Shown here: piece after piece, positions 34,035 to 42,560 of the stretch
Layout of the letters: every line of letters begins with the position of its first letter
Numbering within the stretch: position 1 is the stretch's first letter
From: Mycobacterium sp. EPa45
GTDB taxonomy: Bacteria; Actinomycetota; Actinomycetes; Mycobacteriales; Mycobacteriaceae
DNA: 64,000 bases
Direction of reading: 5' to 3'
Assembly (NCBI RefSeq): GCF_001021385.1
Contig: NZ_CP011773.1
Span: 3,162,001 to 3,226,000, forward strand
Position numbers and translations under genes: made by a program
The notes under the pieces: model-generated
Told to the model about the DNA's origin: nothing
Database searches by the model: none
What the model saw: the letters and a program-made list of their open reading frames with translations, nothing else

Positions 34035-35488
34035 CCCCGGGCAGCCGCCCGTCCGGCTCGCCGGCCGTAGAAACTGCCGTCGCCCAACGAGATACCGCTG
34101 GCATAGCCCCATGCCGCCAGTCCCGCAGTGCAGCGCCCGGCCGCGTACAGGCCCGGGATCGGCTCGCCACTGACATGCAGCACCTCGGCATCGAGGCTGG
34201 TGCGCAAACCGCCGAGCGGAAACCCGCCGGTGGCGTGTCGCAGGTCGATGGCGCCCACCGGACTGCCGATCGGCCGCAACCACCGAGCCTTCTTGTGCAG
34301 CAACGGATCTTCGCCTCGCGCTGCGCCTTCGTTGTAGCGCCTCACCGTGTCCTGCAGACTTCCGTCTGGAAGACCCATCTCAGTCTCGAGTTCGGCGACT
34401 GTCTCGCACACCCACTTCGGCTTACGCAGAATCAGCTTCGGTGTTTGCGACGCCAGCGCTTGCTCCTGCGCCTCGTCGTCGAGGATCAGGTACGCCTCGT
34501 CATCCTGGTGGTAGAGCGTGAGCTGACCGGCCCGGCCCGGATAGGTGTCTTCGGCGACGTAGCGCTGCCCGCGCGCATTGACGAGGATGCCCCGCACGAG
34601 CTGTTGCGGATCGACCACGAACGCAACCTCGGTGGCATCCACATGTGCCAGGTCGGCGCCGAGCGCCTGCGCCATCCGAATGCCTTGCCCGTCATGCTGT
34701 TCCACCGCGGAGATGGGCCGCCCGGCGATCCGGGGCGTGAAGCGGGCCATCATCGACTCGTTGTAGGCGAAGCTTCCCGTCCCCAGCACTACGCCACGGC
34801 GGGCTCGGACCGTGATGTCGCTGCCGTACTGGCGGGCGGTGATCCCGACGACCCGGCCGTCGGACTCGACGACGAGGGACTGCACGCGGACGTCGTAGAG
34901 CGCCCGTACGCCGAGATCGGTGGCCGCTTGCACCAACGGTTTCATCAGCATGAAACCGGCGCTGGCCTGGCCCTGCTTCTTGTGCTGCATCTGCGGCACA
35001 TGCCCGCGCGGCGCGGGGTCGGCAACGATGTTGAACGGGTACGCATCCTCGCCACCGCTGTACATCAATCCCTGATCGCCCAGTGGCTCCCAGCCCGGCT
35101 CGCCGAAGAACTCCGCTTTGAACGGAACCCCGCAGCCAACCAGCCACTCGAAATGGGCGACACTGCCCTCGGAATAGTCGGCGATGCGCTCGCGGTCCGC
35201 ACCGGGGCCCATCGCGGCGTTGAGGAAGGCCGCCATGTTCGCCGCGGAATCCTCGAAGCCACAGGCTTTTTGCAGCGCGGTGCCGCCGCCCAGGTAGATG
35301 AATCCACCCGCCAGAGCCGCCGCACCGCCCCAGGCGCCGGCCCGTTCGAGCACCAGCACATTGGCGCCGGCACTTGCGGCCTCGACCGCAGCGGCCGCGC
35401 CCGCCACTCCGAAACCGGCGATCACGACGTCGGCCTGGTGGTCCCAGTTCGCCACTGAAGCGGCCTGGACCGGGCGGACGTCGGTCAT
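34031..35488 (-). CDS. KstD/fumarate-reductase-type flavoprotein, module copy 2
   Basis: 485 residues, near twin of the gene at 22220. VIAGFGVAGAAAAVEAASAG and ERAGAWGGAAALAGG are the FAD motifs; the C-terminal GRCTAGLAAWGYASGISLGDGSFYG block is the same. Differences cluster around the N-terminus and residues 180-190. The ATG at 35488 lies one base after the dioxygenase stop, where copy 1 has a 4-bp overlap. Its 3' end overlaps the HNH gene. Confidence 0.82.
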   Translation of the reverse strand: MTDVRPVQAASVANWDHQADVVIAGFGVAGAAAAVEAASAGANVLVLERAGAWGGAAALAGGFIYLGGGTALQKACGFEDSAANMAAFLNAAMGPGADRERIADYSEGSVAHFEWLVGCGVPFKAEFFGEPGWEPLGDQGLMYSGGEDAYPFNIVADPAPRGHVPQMQHKKQGQASAGFMLMKPLVQAATDLGVRALYDVRVQSLVVESDGRVVGITARQYGSDITVRARRGVVLGTGSFAYNESMMARFTPRIAGRPISAVEQHDGQGIRMAQALGADLAHVDATEVAFVVDPQQLVRGILVNARGQRYVAEDTYPGRAGQLTLYHQDDEAYLILDDEAQEQALASQTPKLILRKPKWVCETVAELETEMGLPDGSLQDTVRRYNEGAARGEDPLLHKKARWLRPIGSPVGAIDLRHATGGFPLGGLRTSLDAEVLHVSGEPIPGLYAAGRCTAGLAAWGYASGISLGDGSFYGRRAGRAAARG

Positions 35489-35489
35489 G

Positions 35490-36398
35490 TCAGGGACGCA
35501 TGGCAGCGGGCAGGTCGCCGACCCACTTGTGACCCCAGTAGCTGTCGGCGGTGATTTCCTCTGCGGTGTAATGATTTTCATCGACGCGCACACCGCCGGT
35601 GCCGAACTCGATATCCCAGTCACCGGGTGCGCGGACGTAGAACGACACCATCTTGTCGTTGGTGTGGCGACCAAGGGTGGACGACAGCTGGAATTCCTGG
35701 GCGGCGATGCGGTCCAGCGCTTCGCCGACGGTGTCGAGGCTGTCGACCTCCACCATCATGTGGATCAGGCCGGGATCGCGCTGATGCATGGCCGGGGCGA
35801 TCGCCAGGCTGTGATGACGTTCGTTGATCCCGAGGAAGCGGATGCGGATCGGGCCGAATTCTTTTGGCAGCGGCACCCGGAACGCACCGCGGGACACGAA
35901 ACCCAATACGTCGGTATAGAAGTTGACCAGGCCTGGGGCATCCATTGCCGGCAGCACGACGTGGCCCAATCCCTGGTCGCCGGTGACGAACCGCGCGCCG
36001 AACGGGGTCACCACCGGGCTGTGGTCGAGGACCGCGCCGTGAAACACCTCGAGATGGGTACCGGCCGGGTCGTCGAACGCCACAACCTCCTCGACCCGCC
36101 GATCATCAGCCTCCGACTGTGACAGCTGTTTGTACGCGACCCCGGCGCCCTCGAGCAGCGCTTTCACCTGCTCCAGTGCGGTATGGTCACGTACCTCCCA
36201 GCCGACGGTGGCGATCCGGTCGCCATCGCCGGGCACCACGATGATCCGGGCCGCCCGCTCGTCCATCCGCAGGTACAGCGCCGACGGGTCAGGACCCTTA
36301 CCCTCGGCGAATCCCAGTACCCCGAAGGCGAATTGGCGCCAGCGATCGATCTTGGCGGTGTGGATGGTGACGTAGCCGAGGCTCTTCAGAAGGCTCAC
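35490..36398 (-). CDS. HsaC-like extradiol catechol dioxygenase, copy 2
   Basis: 302 residues, aligned without gaps to copy 1. Metal ligands His146, His213 and Glu264 and the active-site RHHSLA, GRHTNDK and SFY motifs are unchanged. Substitutions fall in the substrate-pocket strands, for example PAMDAPGLVNF versus PALDVNGLFDF and APAMHQRDPG versus CPAQTLRDPG, so the two may prefer different catechols. It starts at GTG without a strong ribosome site. Copy 1 has ATG with GAGGAGG. Confidence 0.92.
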   Translation of the reverse strand: MSLLKSLGYVTIHTAKIDRWRQFAFGVLGFAEGKGPDPSALYLRMDERAARIIVVPGDGDRIATVGWEVRDHTALEQVKALLEGAGVAYKQLSQSEADDRRVEEVVAFDDPAGTHLEVFHGAVLDHSPVVTPFGARFVTGDQGLGHVVLPAMDAPGLVNFYTDVLGFVSRGAFRVPLPKEFGPIRIRFLGINERHHSLAIAPAMHQRDPGLIHMMVEVDSLDTVGEALDRIAAQEFQLSSTLGRHTNDKMVSFYVRAPGDWDIEFGTGGVRVDENHYTAEEITADSYWGHKWVGDLPAAMRP

Positions 36399-36411
36399 CG
36401 GTGCGTACCCG

Positions 36412-37596
36412 TCAGATCATCGCCCGCAGCGGGCCCTGCGGGTCGACGCCGAAGGAGCTCAGCGCCGACGCGTGATACACAGTGCCCGGCACGTGAATAG
36501 CGTGCGCCATCCCGGTGTGCGCGTCCCGCCAGTAGCGCTGCAGCGGTTTGTCCATCCGCATCGCATTGCCGCCGGAGCGAGCGAAGATTTCGTCCACCGC
36601 GCTGACCGCACGCCACACTGCGCGCACCTGGGTGCGCCGCCCGGCGGCGCGGTCCTCGAACGAGACCTCCTTGCCGGAATCCACCATGTCGTAGATCCGG
36701 TCGACGTTGGCAAGGATCTCCTGGCGGGCGGCGTTGATGTCGGCCGCAGCCTCGCCGATCGCGTACATCACGTAGGGGTCGTCCTTGATCGCGGTCCCCG
36801 CCGCGCTGACCCGCTCGCGCTGGTAGTCCAGGTGCGCGGCCAGCGCGCCCTCACAGATCCCGATGGTGGCCGAGGAGATGCCCAGCGGGAACATCGTCGA
36901 CCACGGCATCAGGTACAACGTGTCGGTCATGCCGGCTTCCCGCTGCGCGGTGCCGTCCATCACTTTGAACGCGTCCATGACGCGGTAGTCGGGCACGAAG
37001 GCGTCCTTGACGATGACGTCCTTGGAACCGGTGCCGCGCAACCCGACCACGTCCCAGGAATCCTCGACGATGGTGTAGTCCTTGCGCGGCAGGATCATGT
37101 GCAACATCTGGGGCGGCATCTGCACTTTGCCGTCGGCGTCGCTCTTGATGGCGCCCAGGAAGATCCACTCGCAGTGATCGGTCCCGGAGCTGAACTGCCA
37201 GCGACCGTTGAAGATGTAGCCGCCGTCGACAGGCCTGGCGATGCCCTGCGGGGCGTAGGGCGAGGCCACCCAGGTGTCCACGTCGTCGGCCCAGATCTCC
37301 TCCGCCACCCGCGGGTCGGCGTAGGCCAGCTGATAGGGATGCACTCCGACGACACCGTTGATCCACCCGGCGGCCGGGTCGAGTGCGGCAATCGCCATCA
37401 CGGTCTCGGCGAATTCCCGGGGATGGACCTCCAGGCCGCCGTGCTTGGCAGGCTGGAGCAGTCGGATGTGGCCGGCTTCTTTCATCGCCTTGACGGTCTG
37501 GTCGGTGAGCTTGCCGATCTTCTCGGCTTCTACGGCCTGCTCGCGCAGCTGGTCAGCCATCTGCATCGTCTTGTCGAGCACCGAAGCGGTCATCAT
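36412..37596 (-). CDS. HsaA-like flavin-dependent monooxygenase, copy 2
   Basis: 394 residues, almost identical to the gene at 24608 except near the N-terminus and in a few helices. VGLRGTGSKDVIVKDAFVP and the C-terminal GVDPQGPLRAMI are the same. It hydroxylates a phenol for the dioxygenase 13 bp downstream, using reduced flavin from an unseen reductase. AAGGAC precedes the ATG; a second ATG follows immediately. Confidence 0.88.
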   Translation of the reverse strand: MMTASVLDKTMQMADQLREQAVEAEKIGKLTDQTVKAMKEAGHIRLLQPAKHGGLEVHPREFAETVMAIAALDPAAGWINGVVGVHPYQLAYADPRVAEEIWADDVDTWVASPYAPQGIARPVDGGYIFNGRWQFSSGTDHCEWIFLGAIKSDADGKVQMPPQMLHMILPRKDYTIVEDSWDVVGLRGTGSKDVIVKDAFVPDYRVMDAFKVMDGTAQREAGMTDTLYLMPWSTMFPLGISSATIGICEGALAAHLDYQRERVSAAGTAIKDDPYVMYAIGEAAADINAARQEILANVDRIYDMVDSGKEVSFEDRAAGRRTQVRAVWRAVSAVDEIFARSGGNAMRMDKPLQRYWRDAHTGMAHAIHVPGTVYHASALSSFGVDPQGPLRAMI

Positions 37597-37711
37597 TCGT
37601 CCTTGTCCAAATCTGGGCTGTTGGTTTCATCCTGACCCCGGGCGCCCGTCAGTAGCGTGCAATGTCTCGATGAGCGGGGCAATGTCAGAATTTGGACCTA
37701 CTCTGCTGGAC

Positions 37712-39322
37712 ATGAGCGCAGCAGACGAGGCACTCGACGTGGTCGTTGTCGGTGCCGGATTCGCCGGGCTGTACGCGCTGCACAGGTTCCGCCGACAGGG
37801 CTTGTCGGTCCGCGTGTTCGAGGCGGCGCCCGAGGTGGGCGGCACCTGGTATTTCAACCGATACCCCGGGGCCCGCTGCGACGTCGAGAGCGTCGACTAC
37901 AGCTACTCGTTCTCCGACGAGCTGCAGCAGGAGTGGACCTGGACCGAGAAGTACGCCACCCAGACCGAGATCCTGGCCTATCTGAACTGGGTCGCCGACA
38001 AGCTCGACCTGCGGCGGGACATCACGTTCAACACCCGCGTGGCCTCGGCGGTGCTAGACGAAGCCACCCTGCGCTGGACCGTGACGACCGAGGGCGGCCA
38101 CGCGATCACCGCGCGGTTCGTGGTCATGGCGACCGGAGCGTTGTCGGCGGCCATCACGCCGGCGTTCGACGGACTGGACCGCTTCGGCGGCGCGATCTAC
38201 CACACCGCGCACTGGCCGCACGACGGCGTGGATTTCACCGGCAAGCGGGTCGCGGTGATCGGCACAGGATCCTCAGGTATTCAATCGATTCCGATCTTCG
38301 CCGAACAAGCCGAGCACCTGTATGTCTTTCAGCGCACCCCGAACTACAGCATCCCGGCCGGGAACGCGCCTCTGACCGCCGAGCAAGTGGCTGAGGTCAA
38401 GGCGACATACGCCGAGCGTCGCCGGGTGTCGATGCGCAGTGGTGGTGGCTCGCCGTATGTCGGCACGACGAAGCGGACTTTTGAGGTCTCGCCGGAAGAA
38501 CGGCGGGACGCCTTCGAGAAGCGTTGGCGCCTCGGCGGTGTGCTGTTCTCCAAGACATTTCCCGATCAGCTCACCGATCAGGCCGCCAACGACGAGGCGC
38601 GCCGATTCTGGGTGCAGAAGGTCCGCGCCGTCATCGATGACCCCGACGACGCCGAACTGTTGATCCCCGACGATCACCCGATCGGGGCGAAGCGAATTTG
38701 CACCGACTCCAACTACTTTCAGACGTTCAATCGGCCCAACGTGACATTGATCAGCGTCCGCCGTACTCCGATCGTGTCGATCGACGAGACCGGCATCAAC
38801 ACCTCCGAAGCGCACATGGACCTCGACGCGATCGTGTTCGCTACCGGATTCGACGCTCTCACCGGCTCATTGGGCAAGATCGATATCGTCGGGCGCGGGG
38901 GAGAGCTGCTACGCGACGACTGGGCCGACGGCCCACGCAGCTACCTCGGACTTGGCGACGACGGCTTCCCCAACCTGTTTGTCGTCACCGGCCCCGGAGC
39001 GCCGGCTGTGCTGGCCAACATGGTCCTGCACGCCGAGGCGCACGTGGACTGGATCGCCGAGGCCATCGCCTATCTCGATGCCCACGGATTCGTCGGCATC
39101 GAGGCGACACCGGAGGCGGTGGAAAATTGGCTCGCCGAGCTCAATCAGCGCGCCGCAACCACTCTCTTCCCGAAGGCCAATTCCTGGTACCTGGGCGCCA
39201 ATGTGCCAGGCAAGCCAAGAGTTTTCATGCTGTTCATCGGTGGCTTCGGCCCCTACAACGAGATCTGCGCGGAGGTCGCGGCCGCCGGATACAAGGGCTT
39301 CGACCTGATCAAGAATCCCTGA
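37712..39322 (+). CDS. cyclohexanone-monooxygenase-type BVMO, copy 2
   Basis: 536 residues. GAGFAGLYAL, GGTWYFNRYPGARCD, fingerprint FGGAIYHTAHWPHD, second Rossmann GTGSSGIQ. The ATG at 37712 gives the same N-terminus length as copy 1; in-frame ATGs at 37670 and 37682 are alternatives. It is divergent from the HsaA-like gene across about 115 bp and convergent with the HsaD-like hydrolase. No SDR follows it, unlike copy 1. Confidence 0.92.
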   Translation: MSAADEALDVVVVGAGFAGLYALHRFRRQGLSVRVFEAAPEVGGTWYFNRYPGARCDVESVDYSYSFSDELQQEWTWTEKYATQTEILAYLNWVADKLDLRRDITFNTRVASAVLDEATLRWTVTTEGGHAITARFVVMATGALSAAITPAFDGLDRFGGAIYHTAHWPHDGVDFTGKRVAVIGTGSSGIQSIPIFAEQAEHLYVFQRTPNYSIPAGNAPLTAEQVAEVKATYAERRRVSMRSGGGSPYVGTTKRTFEVSPEERRDAFEKRWRLGGVLFSKTFPDQLTDQAANDEARRFWVQKVRAVIDDPDDAELLIPDDHPIGAKRICTDSNYFQTFNRPNVTLISVRRTPIVSIDETGINTSEAHMDLDAIVFATGFDALTGSLGKIDIVGRGGELLRDDWADGPRSYLGLGDDGFPNLFVVTGPGAPAVLANMVLHAEAHVDWIAEAIAYLDAHGFVGIEATPEAVENWLAELNQRAATTLFPKANSWYLGANVPGKPRVFMLFIGGFGPYNEICAEVAAAGYKGFDLIKNP

Positions 39323-39324
39323 GC

Positions 39325-39334
39325 GGTCTAGACC
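39325..39334. terminator. short palindrome between convergent genes
   Basis: GGTCTAGACC is a 10-bp perfect palindrome in the 5-bp gap between the convergent BVMO and hydrolase genes and overlaps the hydrolase stop. It may help stop transcription from both sides, but it is short and lacks a T-run. Confidence 0.25.
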
Positions 39335-40182
39335 CGCTGCAGGAAGCTCATCACGACGGTTTCGAACGCCTGCTTGGCCTCGATCATCACCCAGTGCCCG
39401 CAGTTGGGGAACACGTGCAGCTCGGCATTGGGGATGGTGCGCATCGGGATCAGCGCCATGTCCAGCGGACTGACCCGATCGTCACGTCCCCACGTAAGCA
39501 GTGTGGGGGCCTTGACCTTGTGCATGATCGCCCAGGGCAGGGGGAAGTCGGCGTTGCGCATCATCTTCGTCATCGCCGCGAACGCGGCCTTGCCGTACAT
39601 CCGCCGCGCACTGTCCAGTGTCTCGGGATCGGTGGCGAGCGCGAAACGCTCCTCGATGAGCTGCTCGGTCACCAGGGCCGGGTCGTAGACCATCGAGTTG
39701 AGCCAGTCGACGAGGCGCTGGCGGGTCGGGTCCTCGGTGAACTCCTGTAGCAGCCGGATGCCCTCGCTGGGGCCGGTGCTGAAGATGTTGGTGCCGATGC
39801 CACCAATGGTGACCAGCTTGCCGACCCGGTCGCGGTGGTTGATCGCAAAGTTGATGCCGACGCCGCCGCCCATCGAGTTGCCGATCACGTCGACCTTCTC
39901 CAGGCCCAGAGCGTCGACGAAGGCCGGCACCGCCGCCTGGGCATCCAGCATGGGGTGCCCGCCGAAGTCGTCGCTCACCCCGAACCCGGGGAATTCCAGC
40001 ACCAGGCACCGGTAGCGCTCGGCGAAGAAGGCCAGGTTGCCCCGAAAGTTGCGCCAGCCGGTCACGCCGGGCCCGGAACCGTGCAACAGCAACAGCGTGG
40101 GGCCCTCGCCGGCCTCGTGGTAGCGCAGAACGCCCTTCTCGGTGGCGATCTCGCGCCTGGTGCCTTCGTAAGTCGTGTCCAC
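39328..40182 (-). CDS. HsaD-like meta-cleavage-product C-C hydrolase
   Basis: 284 residues, the length of BphD/HsaD. The oxyanion-hole motif HGSGPGVTGW, nucleophile Ser103 in GNSMGGG, acid in WGRDDRVSP (Asp234/235) and His263 (CGHW) are as in meta-cleavage hydrolases, which split the C-C bond of the ring-opened product into an enoate and an acid. It is the only such hydrolase seen, so it may serve both dioxygenases. It starts at GTG and has no close co-directional neighbour. Confidence 0.88.
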   Translation of the reverse strand: MDTTYEGTRREIATEKGVLRYHEAGEGPTLLLLHGSGPGVTGWRNFRGNLAFFAERYRCLVLEFPGFGVSDDFGGHPMLDAQAAVPAFVDALGLEKVDVIGNSMGGGVGINFAINHRDRVGKLVTIGGIGTNIFSTGPSEGIRLLQEFTEDPTRQRLVDWLNSMVYDPALVTEQLIEERFALATDPETLDSARRMYGKAAFAAMTKMMRNADFPLPWAIMHKVKAPTLLTWGRDDRVSPLDMALIPMRTIPNAELHVFPNCGHWVMIEAKQAFETVVMSFLQRV

Positions 40183-40312
40183 GGGTGCTATCCGACCATC
40201 GGGGCTGCCGGTGTGGCAACCAGCTGTACCGCTGGCCGGGCGGTGGCCGCGATGGATTCATCATCGGCCACATCAGCCTCATTGGTCACATCGTGCGGTA
40301 CTCTGCACTCCT

Positions 40313-40322
40313 GACACGTGTC
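40313..40322. promoter_or_regulatory. GACACGTGTC palindrome upstream of the cyclase gene
   Basis: A perfect 10-bp palindrome 31 bp before the cyclase start codon, in the region divergent from the hydrolase. It may be an operator. Confidence 0.35.
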
Positions 40323-40352
40323 TTTCGGGCCACGGCGGGCGAAGGGATGCCT

Positions 40353-42560
40353 ATGACCCAAGTGTCTGAGCAAGACGCTGCCCAGACGGTCACTGAGCAG
40401 ACCGCGGTGAGCGACGTTTCGCCAACCCGCTTGGAGCGTCTCCGTCGTCGGCGGCTCCTGTCCCACGTCAGCATTCTCTCCAAGCTGATTCTGATGATGG
40501 TGCTCTGCACTGTCCTGGCGTCGGTGGTCATCGGTGGCATCGCGTTCCAGGCCGGACGCAATTCGATCCGCGAAGCGGTGTTCAACCGCTTGACCGAGGT
40601 ACGGCAGTCGCAGACCCGGGCCCTGACAAACCAGATCTCCGATCTGCGAAATTCGCTGATCACCTACACCCACGGTGCCAACACCCAGAACGCCCTCGAG
40701 GCGTTCACCACCGGCTTCGATCAGCTCGCCGATGCACGGATCAGCCCGGAACAGTGGAACAACGTCACCAGTTATTACTCGAACACCTTCGTCAAGGAGG
40801 TCGAGCAGGACAGCGGCACCAAGCTCGATGCGGCCGCTCTGTTACCGACGACGCCCGCCGAGCGGTATCTGCAGGCGAACTACACCGCGCTGCGGCAAAA
40901 CGACGACAATGCAATCGCGATCAACGACGCGCGCGACGGCAGCCAATGGTCGGCGGCCAATGCGCGCTACCAGAACTTCTTCCGGCAGATCGTGACTCGG
41001 TTCGAGTTTCAGGACGCGTTACTCATAGACGGCCGCGGCAACGTGGTCTACAGCGCCTACAAAGATGTCGACCTGGGAACCAACATCGTCAACGGCCCGT
41101 ATGCCGGATCCAAATTGCATCAGGCGTATTTGAAGGCGATGTCCGCCAACTCGGTCGACTACGTCGGCTTCACCGACTTCGAGCTCTACCAGCCGGCCGA
41201 GATGCAGCCGACCGCGTGGATGGTGGCGCCGGTGATCCAGGACGGTCGCGCCGAAGGCGTTCTGGCGCTGCAATTCCCGATCACCAAGATCAACCGCTTG
41301 ATGACCTTCGACAAGCAGTGGCAGCAATCGGGTATGGGCAGCACCGGTGAGACGTTCCTGGCCGGCCCCGACGAATTGATGCGGTCGGATTCGCGGTTGT
41401 TTCTGGAAAACCCCCAGCAGTTCAAAGCCGATGTCGTGCAAGCGGGCACGCCGCCGGACGTCGCGGATATGTCGATTCGTCAGGGTGGTACCACCCTGGT
41501 GCAGCCGGTCACCTCGGAGGCGACCCGCAATGCACAGAAGGGCGAGACCGGAACGCTCATCACAAGTGACTACCTGGGCCAGGACACGCTGCAGGCCTAC
41601 GCGCCACTGGTGATCAAAGATTCGGAGCTGCACTGGTCGATCGTCGCGAAAGTGAACACCGACGAAGCGTTCGCCCGCGAGTCGGAGTTCACCAAGACCG
41701 TCGTGCTGGTGACCACCGGGATCATCTTCGTGGTCTGTCTGCTGGCCATTTCCCTGGCTCAGATCTTCGTCCGCCCGATCAGACGGCTCGAAGCCGGCGC
41801 CCAGCGGATCAGCGCCGGTGACTACGACGTCGCGATCCCGGTCGACAGTCGTGACGAAATCGGTGATTTGACAGTGGCCTTCAACGAGATGGGCCGCAGT
41901 CTGACGGTCAAGGAAGACCTGATCAACCAACAGCGCAAAGAGAACGACGAACTCTTGCGTTCGCTGATGCCCGACCCGCTCGCCGAGCGGTTCAAACAGG
42001 GCGAGGAGATCATCGCCGTCGAGCATCAGAACGTCAGCGTCATCTTCGCCGACATCATCGGGCTGGCCCGCCTGCAGGCCGAGCTCGCCACCGACGAATC
42101 ATTGGCGTTGGTCAACGAGCTCATTCGGCAGATCGATGCCGCCGCCGACAATTTCGGCATGGAGACCGTTCACACCGTGCGTAACGGCTACCTGGCAAGC
42201 TGCGGGCTGATCATCCCGAGGCTCGACAATGTCCGCCGGACAGTGGATTTCGCGATGGAATGCCAGCGGATCGTCGAGCGATTCAACAGCGAAACGGGGT
42301 ACGATCTGCGTCTGCGCGCCGGCATCGACACCGGCACCGTCAGCAGCGGGTTGCTGGGCCGGCCGTCCGTCGTCTACGACATGTGGGGTGCCGTGGTCAA
42401 TCTTGCGCACCAGATCAAGGATGGCTCTCCGCAACCCGGAATCTATGTCACCTCCAACGTCTACGAGGTGCTGCAGGAGACGGTGCAATTCGAGTCGGCC
42501 GGCACTGTCTCGGTCGATGATGAGGCGCAACCGATCTGGCGACTGTCGGAACGCCACTGA
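40353..42560 (+). CDS. membrane class III cyclase-like protein with degenerate active site (Rv2435c-like)
   Basis: 735 residues. TM1 at about 44-65, a large extracellular dCache-like sensor (about 66-445), TM2 at about 450-472, HAMP (RPIRRLEAGAQRISAGDYDVAIP), a coiled linker and a C-terminal cyclase domain from about 555. The first metal Asp is kept (IFADIIG), but the segment normally reading KTIGDAY is HTVRNGY, so the second Asp is Asn, and VNLAAR is VNLAHQ, so the transition-state Arg is Gln. Weak, altered or absent nucleotide synthesis is likely. The stop overlaps the next start (TGATG), as with Rv2435c/Rv2434c. The ATG at 40353 has AAGGG upstream. Confidence 0.85.
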   Translation: MTQVSEQDAAQTVTEQTAVSDVSPTRLERLRRRRLLSHVSILSKLILMMVLCTVLASVVIGGIAFQAGRNSIREAVFNRLTEVRQSQTRALTNQISDLRNSLITYTHGANTQNALEAFTTGFDQLADARISPEQWNNVTSYYSNTFVKEVEQDSGTKLDAAALLPTTPAERYLQANYTALRQNDDNAIAINDARDGSQWSAANARYQNFFRQIVTRFEFQDALLIDGRGNVVYSAYKDVDLGTNIVNGPYAGSKLHQAYLKAMSANSVDYVGFTDFELYQPAEMQPTAWMVAPVIQDGRAEGVLALQFPITKINRLMTFDKQWQQSGMGSTGETFLAGPDELMRSDSRLFLENPQQFKADVVQAGTPPDVADMSIRQGGTTLVQPVTSEATRNAQKGETGTLITSDYLGQDTLQAYAPLVIKDSELHWSIVAKVNTDEAFARESEFTKTVVLVTTGIIFVVCLLAISLAQIFVRPIRRLEAGAQRISAGDYDVAIPVDSRDEIGDLTVAFNEMGRSLTVKEDLINQQRKENDELLRSLMPDPLAERFKQGEEIIAVEHQNVSVIFADIIGLARLQAELATDESLALVNELIRQIDAAADNFGMETVHTVRNGYLASCGLIIPRLDNVRRTVDFAMECQRIVERFNSETGYDLRLRAGIDTGTVSSGLLGRPSVVYDMWGAVVNLAHQIKDGSPQPGIYVTSNVYEVLQETVQFESAGTVSVDDEAQPIWRLSERH

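Larger units (their letters stand above)
34031..39322. repeat. catabolic module, copy 2 (duplicated gene block)
   Basis: The same gene order and orientation as 22220-27919, without the ferredoxin gene. Each protein pair aligns along most of its length. The dioxygenases have equal length (302 residues) and the same catalytic residue numbers. Confidence 0.9.
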
